Under the pieces are notes generated by a model. The model did no database searches. It had not been told where the DNA came from and worked only from the letters and a program-made list of their open reading frames with translations. 36,559 bases of DNA, from contig NZ_QVLT01000041.1 of NCBI RefSeq assembly GCF_003417065.2, forward strand, positions 1-36,559. The letters are read 5' to 3'. The DNA is from Hymenobacter lapidiphilus (GTDB lineage Bacteria > Bacteroidota > Bacteroidia > Cytophagales > Hymenobacteraceae). The translations under genes and the position numbers were made by a program. Positions 23,648-36,559 of the stretch are shown here, in pieces. Every line of letters begins with the position of its first letter. Position 1 is the first letter of the stretch.

Positions 23648-23870
23648 GGGTATGAAAACTTAGGGGTAAATAGCGAAAATTGAATTTACAATGAAAAAGG
23701 CGAACAGACCATCAAACGGCCCAACCAATCCTCTCTCCGATGCCATTACAACGTCAGATGCCTAACCAATGGTGTCCGGTTGCACGGGCGTTCAGGGATT
23801 AAAACAGCCAGTTGGTAGATTGTTTTGGCCGAGCGGTACGCCATTGGCGCGTTAGCGGCTCAACATAAGC

Positions 23871-23901
23871 AAAAAGGGCGCTCCAGTTGAGCGCCCTTTT
23901 T
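23871..23901 (-). terminator. Terminator of the hsp20 gene
   Basis: A perfect 13-bp stem, AAAAAGGGCGCTC (23871-23883) with GAGCGCCCTTTTT (23889-23901), has a 5-nt loop. It starts 9 nt beyond the hsp20 stop codon. Its A-rich 5' and T-rich 3' sides make it work in both directions. Confidence 0.92.
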
Positions 23902-23910
23902 GAGAACCAA

Positions 23911-24345
23911 TTAACGCACTTCAATTTGCAGCCTGCTCACCTTTTTGCTGTCGAAGGGCAGCATCAGGTGCAGGATGCCGTTGGTCAGCTCGGCGCTGAT
24001 GGCCGTCACGTCCACGGTATCGGGCAGGCGAAAGGTGCGCGAGAACTGGCCGTAGCCCGACTCGACGCGGCGGAACTTCGGAGCGTTTTCGGCAGCTTCC
24101 GGGGCTTTCCGTTCGCCGCTGACGGTGAGCTGGCCTTCCTGGAAATCGATTTTCACATCCTCCTTCGCTACGCCGGGCAGCATGAGCTGCAGCTGGAAGC
24201 CTTCGGGGCCTTCGAGTACGTCGGCGGCGGGGCTGAACGATTCGGTGGGTTTATGCTGGGCCGGCAGCGTATCGCGCAGCATTTCATTGAGCGCGGAATG
24301 AAAGGATGGCCGGGCCGGGCGGTTGTTATACAGCAGCGTTGGCAT
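23911..24345 (-). CDS. Hsp20/alpha-crystallin small heat-shock protein
   Basis: The 144-residue protein starts at MPTLLYNNRPARPSFHS (ATG complementary to 24343-24345); the upstream in-frame ATG at 24390 adds residues without family character. The alpha-crystallin domain spans ~45-140: FQLQLMLPGVAKEDVKIDFQEGQLTVSGER, the conserved FSRTFRLPDTVD, and the ending segment ITAELTNGILHLMLP-like (ISAELTNGILHLMLPFD). It forms oligomers that hold unfolding proteins without ATP. It has its own terminator; no CIRCE or other heat-shock operator was recognised in the 200 bp upstream. Confidence 0.95.
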   Translation of the reverse strand: MPTLLYNNRPARPSFHSALNEMLRDTLPAQHKPTESFSPAADVLEGPEGFQLQLMLPGVAKEDVKIDFQEGQLTVSGERKAPEAAENAPKFRRVESGYGQFSRTFRLPDTVDVTAISAELTNGILHLMLPFDSKKVSRLQIEVR

Positions 24346-24545
24346 AATTGTACAGAAAGTAAGGGTGAAGTTGAACAGCCGGTCTCTCAACCAGCGACAC
24401 CTTTACTTTATAAAATCTGTACCAATCAAATATTAATGCCACATTGACATTTTGTTCAGCTTACCCTCCGTCATACAGCGAGTCGAAATGCCCCCAGACA
24501 CTATATACCAGATTATCCTCAGTGCCAGGTTGACACTATGCGCTG

Positions 24546-25379
24546 CTAATGCTGCGTGGGCAGCGGCTGGCGGTCAGCGTCGAGGGCAGCGCGGCCCAGC
24601 GTTACGCGCAGGTCGAGGCCCACAACCGGAGACACAAACCTGAAATTACCGCCTGATACGCGGTTGCCGTTAACGTCGAATTGGTCCAGGGCCTTCATGT
24701 AACTGGTTTGCGAGGCCACCCAGGGCGTCAGGTCGAAGCGCGGGGAGAGGCGTACGCCCAGCTCACCGCGCAGGCCGCCCAAATCCACGAACTGTTCTTT
24801 GGGTTGGTCCTCATCGCGCTGGAAGCGCAGGTAGGTGAGCACTTCATACGACAGGCGAGGACGCAATTTCAACGTAGAGCCCAAGCCAAACTCATGGTCG
24901 AGCCCCAGGCGCAGGCGGGCCAGGGCGCGGTTGCGTGGCGAGTCGCCCAAAATAACGAAGCTGGTAGCATATTCGGCCGCCAGCCGCTGGCTGAAGCGCA
25001 ATGGCCCTATTTGGGAACTGTGGCGTAGCAGCAGGCCCGGCACGATGCTGCCGGGCATGTTCAGGAAGTCGCCATTCCCCCCATAAGCGTTTCTCCCTAT
25101 GCGAAAAGTGGCTCCCCAGCTCCAATTGGGGTTCCAGAAACGCTCGTAGCCCAATCGAAACTGGAAGCCCGGGTCTACATCGTAGGCCTTGTTAACCCCG
25201 ACCGGCCGCGCCAGATTAAACCCGACCAGCAGGTAGTCGTTGCCGCGCAGCGCAAACTCGGCTTGCAGCTCGGGCAACACGGTCCATTCAGTAGTAAAGC
25301 GACTCTGGGCGGCGGCGGGCTTAATGGCCAGCGCCAGCAGGGAGGTGGCCGCAATGGCGGCAAGCGTAGAAAAGCGCAT
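24546..25379 (-). CDS. Hypothetical outer-membrane beta-barrel-like protein
   Basis: The 277-residue protein has a signal peptide (MRFSTLAAIAATSLLALAIKPAAAQS). The rest is alternating amphipathic strands with many aromatic ends, as in small outer-membrane barrels of the DUF2490 type: WTVLPELQAEFALRGNDYLLVGF, FRLGYERFWNPNWSWGATFRIG, LRLGLDHEFGLGSTLKLRPRLSYEV, GLDLRVTLG. It lacks a plug or peptidase domain. The neighbours give no functional hint. Localisation is inferred; the family is not firmly assigned. Confidence 0.65.
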   Translation of the reverse strand: MRFSTLAAIAATSLLALAIKPAAAQSRFTTEWTVLPELQAEFALRGNDYLLVGFNLARPVGVNKAYDVDPGFQFRLGYERFWNPNWSWGATFRIGRNAYGGNGDFLNMPGSIVPGLLLRHSSQIGPLRFSQRLAAEYATSFVILGDSPRNRALARLRLGLDHEFGLGSTLKLRPRLSYEVLTYLRFQRDEDQPKEQFVDLGGLRGELGVRLSPRFDLTPWVASQTSYMKALDQFDVNGNRVSGGNFRFVSPVVGLDLRVTLGRAALDADRQPLPTQH

Positions 25380-25474
25380 AAATAGGGAGCGGATAGATGA
25401 TGGCCCGAAGCCGACACCGCAATAGTATCAGGAAAAAGCTAAGAACGCCACTGGTGTGCCGTTGCCTGGCCGGG

Positions 25475-26674
25475 CTACTTTTCCGCCAGCTCGTGCAGCG
25501 TCAACCAGGCCATCAGGCCGGGGCCCACTTCCAGCGCGTGCGGGTCGACATCAAAAGTAGGCGTATGGACTGAGGCGCTGAGGCGGCCGCTGCCATCGGC
25601 GGCGGCGGTGCCGAGGCGGTAGAAGCAGGCGCTGGCGGCTTGGCTGAAGTAAGCAAAATCCTCGGCGGCCATCCACTGGTCGAGCTCCACTACGTTGGCG
25701 CGGCCCAGGTACTCCACGGCGGCCTGCTCGGTGCGGGCCGTGAGGGCGGGTTCGTTTTCGAGGTAGGGGTAGCCGCGGCGGATTTCCAGCTCGCAGCTCG
25801 CGCCCATGCTCTCGGCCAAGCCCTCGCAGAGGCGGCGCAGGTGCTGGTGGGCCTCGTTGCGCCACTCCTCGTTCAGCGTCCGGAATGTGCCTTCCATATA
25901 CACCTCGTTGGGAATTACGTTGGTGGCGCCCTGAGCAACGACTTTGCCGAACGACAGCACCGAGGGTAGCTTGGGGTTGGCGCGGCGGCTCACAATCTGC
26001 TGGGCGGCCACAATGATGTGGGCCGCTACCAGCACCGGGTCCACGTTCTGCTCGGGCATGGCGCCGTGGCCGCCCTTACCGCGCACGGTCAGGTACAGCT
26101 CGTCGGTGCTGGCCATGTAACGACCAGCCCGCAGGCCTACCTTGCCGGCCGGCAGCATCGGGAAAACGTGCTGGCCCAGCACGCTGGCTGGCTTCGGATT
26201 TTCGAGTACGCCCTCGGCAATCATCAGCGCCGCGCCGCCGGGCAGCCGCTCCTCGCCGGGCTGAAACATCAGCTTCACACTGCCCTCAAACTCGTCTTTC
26301 AGCGCCACCAGAATACGGGCCGCACCCAGCAGCGAGGCCGTGTGCACGTCGTGGCCGCAGGCGTGCATCACGCCGGGGTTTTGCGACTTGTAGGGCACCT
26401 CATTCTGCTCCGTGATGGGCAGCGCATCCATATCGGCCCGCAGCGCCACGGTGCGGGCGCCGGGGTTGCGCCCCTCGATAACGGCCACCACACCCGTGCC
26501 GGCAATCGGCTGGGTTTGCAGCCCCAGCTTCTGCAGCTGCTCCGTTACGAAAGCCACCGTCGCGTGCTCCTCAAACGACAGCTCGGGGTGGGCGTGCAGA
26601 TGCTGGCGTAGCGCCACCGTATCGGCTGCGGCTTCGGCCGCCAACTGCTTCACGCGGGAGAGAAGGTGGTTCAT
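25475..26674 (-). CDS. M20 family amidohydrolase (N-acyl amino acid amidohydrolase-like)
   Basis: The 399-residue cytoplasmic enzyme carries the M20D metal-binding signature: D81 in LRADMDALP, C106/H108 in HACGHDVH, E141/E142 in PGEERLPGGA and His169 in GQHVFP. A dimerisation domain lies in the middle (KGGHGAMPEQNVDPVLVA to EVYMEGTFRTLNEE). Family members remove acyl groups from amino acids or cleave dipeptides and related amides (IAA-amidohydrolase group). No signal peptide. It stands at the left end of a large minus-strand block, with a big palindrome just upstream of its start. Confidence 0.93.
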   Translation of the reverse strand: MNHLLSRVKQLAAEAAADTVALRQHLHAHPELSFEEHATVAFVTEQLQKLGLQTQPIAGTGVVAVIEGRNPGARTVALRADMDALPITEQNEVPYKSQNPGVMHACGHDVHTASLLGAARILVALKDEFEGSVKLMFQPGEERLPGGAALMIAEGVLENPKPASVLGQHVFPMLPAGKVGLRAGRYMASTDELYLTVRGKGGHGAMPEQNVDPVLVAAHIIVAAQQIVSRRANPKLPSVLSFGKVVAQGATNVIPNEVYMEGTFRTLNEEWRNEAHQHLRRLCEGLAESMGASCELEIRRGYPYLENEPALTARTEQAAVEYLGRANVVELDQWMAAEDFAYFSQAASACFYRLGTAAADGSGRLSASVHTPTFDVDPHALEVGPGLMAWLTLHELAEK

Positions 26675-26694
26675 AGTTTTGTTTTGTGGCTGGT

Positions 26695-26860
26695 TGATGG
26701 CACGACGTAGGGGCGGGGCTTGCCCCCGCCCGCCGTTAGCACCGTTTCAACGATTCTGTTCAGCATTATTCTGTTCAACGGCAGAACGAAGCTGCTGCGA
26801 CTCCTAACGAAACCATTCGATGGCGGGCGGGGCAAGCCCCGCCCCTACGTCGTGCCATCA
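26695..26860. repeat. Near-perfect 40-bp inverted repeat with ~85-bp spacer (palindrome family 1)
   Basis: Left arm 26695-26735 begins TGATGGCACGACGTAGG and continues GGCGGGGCTTGCCC; right arm 26822-26860 is its reverse complement apart from one extra C in a C run. The spacer (26736-26821) holds two copies of ATTCTGTTCA. It fills the gap between the M20 gene's start and the SPOR gene's stop. A degraded copy occurs at 382-468. No transposase or target-site duplication is obvious, so it is a MITE-like or REP-like dispersed element of unknown mobility. Confidence 0.85.
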
Positions 26861-26868
26861 GCTCAAAT

Positions 26869-27417
26869 TTAGTATCCCGTCTTATTGATAATCACCTGCA
26901 TGGATTCCAGTTCGGCGCGGGGGGCCAGGGGACGCAGGCGCAGCAGGGCTTGGGCGGCTTCGAGGCGGGTGAGGTAGTCGCCGACCTGCAGGCGGAAGAT
27001 AGGCTGCTTGTAGGTCAGGTAGTCGGTTTCTTCGGGGTAGCGGCTGATGATGGCCCGGCGCACGCTCATAGCTTTGTCCTTCTCCAGCCCCACATAAGCC
27101 AGCACCCGGTAGCCCTGGGCATACTTGACATTGCGGTTGGTATAAGCCAAATCGCGCAGGCGCTGCTCTATCTGGGAATTCACTTGGTTGGTAGGCGGTA
27201 CCGGGCGCACCCGCGGCGCGGGTACTGCAGCCGTTGCTTTAGGCGCCGGAAATACCGGTCGGAAACGGCTCAAATCTTCGGGCGGCACCTGCGGGGCACG
27301 GCGGGTAGTATCGGCGGCCGGAGCGACGGGCCCGGAGGCGGCACAGGCGCCCAACGACAGCAGGCCACACAACATCAGCACGTTACGAAGCAGCGGAAGA
27401 GTCGTGGTCGGAATCAT
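26869..27417 (-). CDS. SPOR-domain lipoprotein
   Basis: The 182-residue protein has a lipoprotein signal (MIPTTTLPLLRNVLMLCGLLSLGAC, Cys25). A Pro/Ala/Arg-rich linker follows (~27-80), then a C-terminal SPOR domain (~100-180: QGYRVLAYVGLEKDKAMSVRRA ... IFRLQVGDYLTRLEAAQALLRLRP). SPOR domains bind peptidoglycan stripped of stem peptides, often at division sites. Its start overlaps the end of deoC by 35 nt; starting instead at MLCGLL (27378) would remove the overlap but leave too short a signal peptide. The overlap suggests translational coupling to deoC. A palindrome follows its stop. Confidence 0.85.
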   Translation of the reverse strand: MIPTTTLPLLRNVLMLCGLLSLGACAASGPVAPAADTTRRAPQVPPEDLSRFRPVFPAPKATAAVPAPRVRPVPPTNQVNSQIEQRLRDLAYTNRNVKYAQGYRVLAYVGLEKDKAMSVRRAIISRYPEETDYLTYKQPIFRLQVGDYLTRLEAAQALLRLRPLAPRAELESMQVIINKTGY

Positions 27418-28084
27418 AAGCAGCGGATACAGTAGCGGGTTGGGCCAGCAAAGCTACGCCATCAGAGGCACCCAGGCGGTCGGCACCGGCTGCTACCAGG
27501 GCCAGGGCGGCTTCGCGGGTACGAATGCTACCGGAGGCTTTGAGGCGGATATGGGTAGGTAGCGAGGCACGCATCAGCTCAATGTCGGCCACTGAGGCGC
27601 CGCGGCTGGCAAAGCCAGTACTGGTTTTCACGAAGTTGGCGCCCGCTTCGGCACAGAGCCGGCAAGCCGTCACGATTTCGGCCTCCGTGAGCAAAGCCGT
27701 TTCAATAATCACCTTGAGTATCGCCCCGCGCAGGCGGCACAGCTCGGCCAACTGCCCTATTTCATCCTCCACCTCGGCGTGCCGGCCGGCCTTCAGGGCC
27801 CCGATATTCAGCACCATATCCAGCTCGGTGGCCCCGTCGGTTAGGGCCAGGTGGCCCTCGAAAAACTTCACCTTGGCCAGCGAGTAGCCCAGCGGGAACC
27901 CGATAACCGTGCACACGGCCACGCCCGAACCGTGTAATGCCTCGGCCGCCTGCCGCACGTAACAGGGCGGCACGCACACGCTGGCAAAGCCGTGGGCCGC
28001 CGCCTCGGCGCAAAGCCGCGCAATCTGCTCCGGCGTAGCGTCGGGCTTGAGCAACGTGTGGTCGATGTAGGGCGCGAGGTTCAT
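27383..28084 (-). CDS. deoC: Deoxyribose-phosphate aldolase
   Basis: The 233-residue TIM-barrel class I aldolase cleaves 2-deoxyribose-5-phosphate to glyceraldehyde-3-phosphate and acetaldehyde in deoxynucleoside breakdown. The catalytic residues are all present: the Schiff-base Lys153 in NFVKTSTGF, Lys182 in LKASGSIRT and Asp89 in ELDMVLN. The typical N-terminal opening (MNLAPYIDHTLLKPDAT) fixes the start. It lies between secA upstream and the SPOR gene downstream, separated from secA by a 28-bp-stem hairpin (28134-28230). Confidence 0.95.
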   Translation of the reverse strand: MNLAPYIDHTLLKPDATPEQIARLCAEAAAHGFASVCVPPCYVRQAAEALHGSGVAVCTVIGFPLGYSLAKVKFFEGHLALTDGATELDMVLNIGALKAGRHAEVEDEIGQLAELCRLRGAILKVIIETALLTEAEIVTACRLCAEAGANFVKTSTGFASRGASVADIELMRASLPTHIRLKASGSIRTREAALALVAAGADRLGASDGVALLAQPATVSAAYDSDHDSSAAS

Positions 28085-28133
28085 AAGTTAGAGTTTGGGA
28101 GTTTGAGGTGCTGTTCTGAGGGCAATTTAAAAT

Positions 28134-28230
28134 CTGTCATCCTGACGAAGGAAGGACCTTACCGCGCTTAAACGAGTCGTTGCTACGGCCGTTCAAGCGT
28201 AATAAGGTCCTTCCTTCGTCAGGATGACAG
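28134..28230. repeat. Perfect 28-bp inverted repeat hairpin between secA and deoC (palindrome family 2)
   Basis: Arms 28134-28161 (CTGTCATCCTGACGAAGGA...) and 28203-28230 are exact reverse complements. The inner loop extends the stem with CGCTT-A-AACG pairing CGTT-C-AAGCG. It shares the CCTGACGAAGGAAGGACC core with the hairpin at 10594-10667. It lies between two same-direction genes, so it probably ends the secA transcript or trims the mRNA. Confidence 0.85.
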
Positions 28231-28268
28231 GCGGCTGTTTAAAGTCAACCGGCCATCCAAAACTCTGA

Positions 28269-31673
<3,405 letters not shown>

Positions 31674-31710
31674 GTTGCGGTTACCTTAATTGAAACGCCG
31701 GGGCGCAGTT

Positions 31711-31718
31711 CAAATTTA
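31711..31718 (-). promoter_or_regulatory. Candidate Bacteroidota -7 element for secA
   Basis: On the minus strand TAAATTTG matches the Bacteroidota -7 consensus TAnnTTTG exactly, 37 nt upstream of the secA ATG. No good -33 TTTG is found at 17-21 nt spacing, so this is a weak call. Confidence 0.3.
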
Positions 31719-31922
31719 CGGCGTTTTTCGGGAATCACCCGGCTCTTTTCAAGCCGCCACGCCGCTCCGGTCCCGAAACGACAAGCGGCCTATCATCAAA
31801 GAGCATGCACAAATTATTCAGTCCGCCGGCTTGTCAGGCCAGCGGGGCTGCTGGCTACGGCCCCTCTGCCCCACAAAACCAGGTATTACGGCCGGGGGCA
31901 GCCAACCCCACAGGACGCAGAA

Positions 31923-31980
31923 AGGGCCTTATCACGTCAAAACAGCCGGTATTCCGGTTATTAAAACGTAATAAGGCCCT
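31923..31980 (-). terminator. Stem-loop downstream of glf
   Basis: AGGGCCTTAT (31923-31932) pairs exactly with ATAAGGCCCT (31971-31980); an inner CCGG..CCGG hairpin lies in the loop. It starts 35 nt beyond the glf stop codon. No long U run follows, so the termination efficiency is uncertain. The rest of the 31674-32015 intergenic stretch holds the possible secA promoter and no gene that I can support. Confidence 0.6.
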
Positions 31981-32015
31981 GGATAGCGTTCGTACTGGCG
32001 CTTAGCGGCTGAAGC

Positions 32016-33191
<1,176 letters not shown>

Positions 33192-33367
33192 ATAATGGTG
33201 TTTGGAGGTGTGTGTTTTGGAGCCTGAATTCTGGTAACCGAAGCCCTAGGTTGGAAGGTCGAAGCCGGGACTTTGAGCCCGGCCCTATGAACAAATCAAT
33301 CAGAGTTTTGATGCTACTTATTAGTAAATTCAGCCAAAATAATTGGCTGACTTACTTAAGCTCAACC

Positions 33368-34561
33368 CTACTTTGCGCTGATCCTTGCCTGCATCAACTC
33401 AACCATCTGTTGCCAGGTCTGGTCCCAGCTGATGGTAGCCAGGTAATCGTCAGTGCGCTGTTGCCAGTCGGCATCCTGGGTTTGGGTGAGGGCCGTGGTT
33501 ATGGCCCGGCCAAACTCGTTGGCGGTAGCGGCAATCTGCACCAACTTCAACTCGCCGTAGGGCCGTACCACGTCGCGGATGGGCGTGCTGACGACGGGCC
33601 GGCCGGCGGCCAGGTACTCGGGCGTTTTGGTAGGCGATATGAACTTGGTGCTCTCGTTGTCGGCGAACAGCAGCGTGGCCACGTCCCAACCCGCCAGGTA
33701 GGTGGGTAGTTCCTGGTAATCCTTGCCGCCGAGGTAATGAATGTTGGCGCTTTTAGGCAGCGTATCAGGGTCGATTTTGACTACCGGGCCGATGATGACG
33801 AACTGCCATTCGGGATGGGCCTCGGCCAGCTGGCCCAGCAGCTCAATATCAAGCCGCTCGTCAACTACGCCAAAGAAACCGACGCGTGGGTGCGCAATTC
33901 CGGCTTGGTCGGCGGGCTCGGGCAGCGGCTGGCGGGCCTGGCCAAAGTGGTCCTTGTCGATGCTACTCGGGAAGGGATGGGCATCGGCGTGCTGCTGGCG
34001 CTTGGCCTCGTAGAGCGTGTGGCCGCCCGTGAATACGAGGTCGGCCTTACGAAACAGCTCCTGCTCGCGCGCACGCAACTCGGGCGGCGCGAATTTAAAG
34101 TTGGCCAGCTCGTCCATGCAGTCGTACACCGTCAGGGCCGGCGCGAAGCCGCCCGACTTGCCCAGGGCCATCGGCGTGTAGTACCAGAACAGGTAGCTGG
34201 TCAGGTTCTGCTCCTGAAAAAACGTGTGCAGCAGCGTATTCTGAGCTTCGTCGGCCGCCGGGGCATCGTGGCGCAGGCGGTTGGGCAGGTGGGCCACTAC
34301 TACTTTCAGGCCGTGGGGCCGCTCCTTTATTTCGAGGTGGGGCTGTACCTGGTCATTGTCGTGATAAAAAGCATCCTCCACGTAAAATACGCGGCCATGC
34401 TGGGCAAAGCGCGACATTAAATGCTGGGGCCGCTGCCACACGAAATCCCAATGCAGGTGCGCAAAGCAGACGACGTCGGGCAGCGAGTAAGCGGTAGTTT
34501 GGCCGATGTGGTTGGCAGCAGCGGAGCGCATAGGCGCCTCCGCCAGCGGGGCAGATGGCAT
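33368..34561 (-). CDS. GT-B fold glycosyltransferase (TuaH-like)
   Basis: The protein is ~397 residues from MPSAPLAEAPM (ATG complementary to 34559-34561); ATG at 34531 (MRSAAANHIGQ) or 34597 are alternatives. The N-terminal half opens VVCFAHLHWDFVWQRPQHLMSRFA, a signature seen in TuaH-type/glf-linked glycosyltransferases. The C-terminal half has the donor-binding GT4-like features: VGFFGVVDERLDIELLGQLAEAHP and KTPEYLAAGRPVVSTPI, where the Glu contacts the nucleotide sugar. Placed directly upstream of glf, it is a candidate galactofuranosyl- or other sugar transferase acting on a surface glycan; the donor is unproven. No membrane segment. Confidence 0.85.
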   Translation of the reverse strand: MPSAPLAEAPMRSAAANHIGQTTAYSLPDVVCFAHLHWDFVWQRPQHLMSRFAQHGRVFYVEDAFYHDNDQVQPHLEIKERPHGLKVVVAHLPNRLRHDAPAADEAQNTLLHTFFQEQNLTSYLFWYYTPMALGKSGGFAPALTVYDCMDELANFKFAPPELRAREQELFRKADLVFTGGHTLYEAKRQQHADAHPFPSSIDKDHFGQARQPLPEPADQAGIAHPRVGFFGVVDERLDIELLGQLAEAHPEWQFVIIGPVVKIDPDTLPKSANIHYLGGKDYQELPTYLAGWDVATLLFADNESTKFISPTKTPEYLAAGRPVVSTPIRDVVRPYGELKLVQIAATANEFGRAITTALTQTQDADWQQRTDDYLATISWDQTWQQMVELMQARISAK

Positions 34562-34788
34562 AGAAAACAGTATAAACGAATGAAGAAAGCCAGGCAACTA
34601 CACGAGCCTGTCCGCCTGACTTCCTCTGCCTATACGCCCCTGCTTTTTAAAAGGATATTGTCGAGCTGCTACTATTTTTACTGTCCGGCAGAAGCTAAAT
34701 ATATTAGCCAACGGATCTATAAACTTATACGCGTCATACTGGTTAAGCGCGGCAGCCGTAGCAAAAGTCTGCCGCTGGGTATTGCCAG

Positions 34789-35304
34789 TTACAGCAGGCA
34801 CTGCAGCTCCACGGCATCCCGCCACCCTTCGGCGGTGCGCAGCCACTCGCGCCGTACGCCCACCCGCGTAAAGCCCGCTGCCGCAAACAGCTGCAAACTG
34901 GCCTCATTATCGGCCCCAATCGTGCAGTGCAGCTGATGCAGGCGCAGTACCTGCCGGGAATAGGGCCGCAGCAGCGCCAGCGCGGCCCGGGCGTAGCCAC
35001 GGCGCCGGTGGCTGGCCAGCACCGTAATGCCCACGCCCGCCCGCTGGTGCAGGGGCTCGAAGCCGAACAAGTCCAGTGTGCCCACCGCCCCCCCGGTCGC
35101 CGAATCTTCGAGTACCAGCCGCAGCTGGCGCACCTCAAAAAAATCGGCCGCCGCGTTATCCAGGTACTGCCGCAGCACGTGCCGCGACACGGGCGCCAGC
35201 GTATCCGACACGCCCCACACCGCCGGGTCGTTTTCCAGCTGGTACAGGAAATCGAGGTCGTCGGCTTCGAGCGGGCGCAGGCGGATGAGGTCGGATTGCA
35301 GCAT
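34789..35304 (-). CDS. GNAT family N-acetyltransferase (RimJ/RimL-like)
   Basis: The 171-residue protein opens IRLRPLEADDLDFLYQLENDP, typical of RimJ/RimL-type GNATs. The acetyl-CoA pyrophosphate loop is HRRRGYARAAL (motif A, R/Q-x-x-G-x-A), followed by CTIGADNEASLQLFAAAGF (motif B). Substrates of such enzymes range from protein N-termini to small amines; none can be assigned. It lies 31 bp downstream of the ABC ATPase gene in the same direction, so the two may be cotranscribed. Confidence 0.92.
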   Translation of the reverse strand: MLQSDLIRLRPLEADDLDFLYQLENDPAVWGVSDTLAPVSRHVLRQYLDNAAADFFEVRQLRLVLEDSATGGAVGTLDLFGFEPLHQRAGVGITVLASHRRRGYARAALALLRPYSRQVLRLHQLHCTIGADNEASLQLFAAAGFTRVGVRREWLRTAEGWRDAVELQCLL

Positions 35305-35335
35305 AAGTTGGTGCTTAGTTGATAGTGCGTTGTGC

Positions 35336-36340
<1,005 letters not shown>

Positions 36341-36373
36341 GGATTAGGGTGTAGTTGGTAGTTCTTAACAACC

Positions 36374-36423
36374 GAACGTCATTCAGAGCATGCTGCGCTT
36401 AGAGCAGGGACGAAGAATCTCGC
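36374..36423. repeat. Dispersed repeat overlapping the end of the YwqK-like gene (family 3)
   Basis: The stretch begins GAACGTCATTCAGAGCATGC and ends ACGAAGAATCTCGCC. Its first part recurs, shortened, at 12692-12707 (GAACGTCATTCAGCGC) upstream of the TonB-like gene. It is recognised by shared sequence within the window only; wider distribution is inference. It forms the last codons and stop of the YwqK-like gene. Confidence 0.45.
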
Positions 36424-36559
36424 CTGAATCGTAAATAGGTACGCCACTGGCCCACGGGCAGGTTGTTCTTGTACTGCTGCTCGCGCTGCACGGTGCCGTC
36501 CTCGAAGTAGCTCGTGATTTTCCGGTCGCGGGCCTGGTTGGCGTACTCGGTTTTCTGCC
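36399..36559 (-). CDS. YwqK/MORN-type repeat protein, C-terminal fragment (runs off window)
   Basis: The last 52 residues are visible. They contain the repeat unit ITSYFEDGTVQREQQYKNNLPVGQWRTY, the pattern of YwqK-type antitoxin/MORN-like proteins (DGT.xxExxYKNNLPxGxWxxY). The remaining tail, LRFRRDSSSLL, is not repeat-like and is encoded by the dispersed repeat at 36374-36423, which also supplies the TAA stop. Such proteins are predicted surface or antitoxin-like beta-repeat proteins; the role is not established. The start and most of the gene lie beyond the right edge. Confidence 0.7.
   Translation of the reverse strand, partial: QKTEYANQARDRKITSYFEDGTVQREQQYKNNLPVGQWRTYLRFRRDSSSLL

Noticed and set aside
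26695..26860. Possible CRISPR or insertion sequence at the large palindrome
   Set aside because: No periodic direct repeats with unique spacers, no cas genes, and no transposase frame; it is a simple inverted repeat.

Overview
The window is a gene-dense, GC-rich chromosomal segment of a Bacteroidota bacterium, most likely a Hymenobacter-type member of the Cytophagales. This is an inference from high-GC codon usage, a 1134-residue SecA, Bacteroidota-style lipoproteins and SPOR proteins, the sigma/anti-sigma gene layout, multi-PAS kinases with 'INEEL..ANEE' coiled coils, and several families of dispersed palindromic repeats. No rRNA, tRNA, CRISPR array, transposase or prophage gene was seen.

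Left third (1-15.4 kb): a LysR regulator broken by an apparent 1-nt frameshift; a secreted S9 peptidase; a fasciclin lipoprotein; a secreted M28 peptidase; a FUSC-type membrane protein; a four-PAS histidine kinase followed by a stand-alone receiver; a membrane-anchored MutS-like ATPase carrying a 36-codon insert that looks repeat-derived; a TonB-like protein with two TonB domains split by a frame change; and a protein with a C-terminal DisA_N/DAC-like domain in which the usual RHR nucleotide motif is replaced.

Middle (15.4-25.4 kb): a DUF4442 hotdog-fold protein, an exported PCC/DUF296 protein, and an apparent regulatory operon (ECF sigma factor, single-TM anti-sigma-like protein, exported DUF4097-like beta-repeat protein). 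Then come an AT-richer lipoprotein gene with a structured leader and an internal YPNP beta-sandwich, an ALDH7-type aldehyde dehydrogenase, an HtrA/Do protease, an Hsp20 chaperone and an outer-membrane barrel-like protein.

Right third (25.4-36.6 kb), all on the minus strand: an M20 amidohydrolase, a SPOR lipoprotein overlapping deoC, secA, a glycosyltransferase with glf (UDP-galactopyranose mutase, suggesting galactofuranose-containing surface glycan), a GNAT acetyltransferase, an ABC ATPase with a C-terminal TOBE-like region, and the 3' end of a YwqK/MORN-type protein whose tail runs into a dispersed repeat.

The most unusual threads are the DAC-like protein, the membrane MutS with its insert, the exported PCC protein, and at least three palindromic repeat families that act as intergenic hairpins and in two places appear to have entered coding sequence. 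All functional calls come from reading motifs; no database search was possible.
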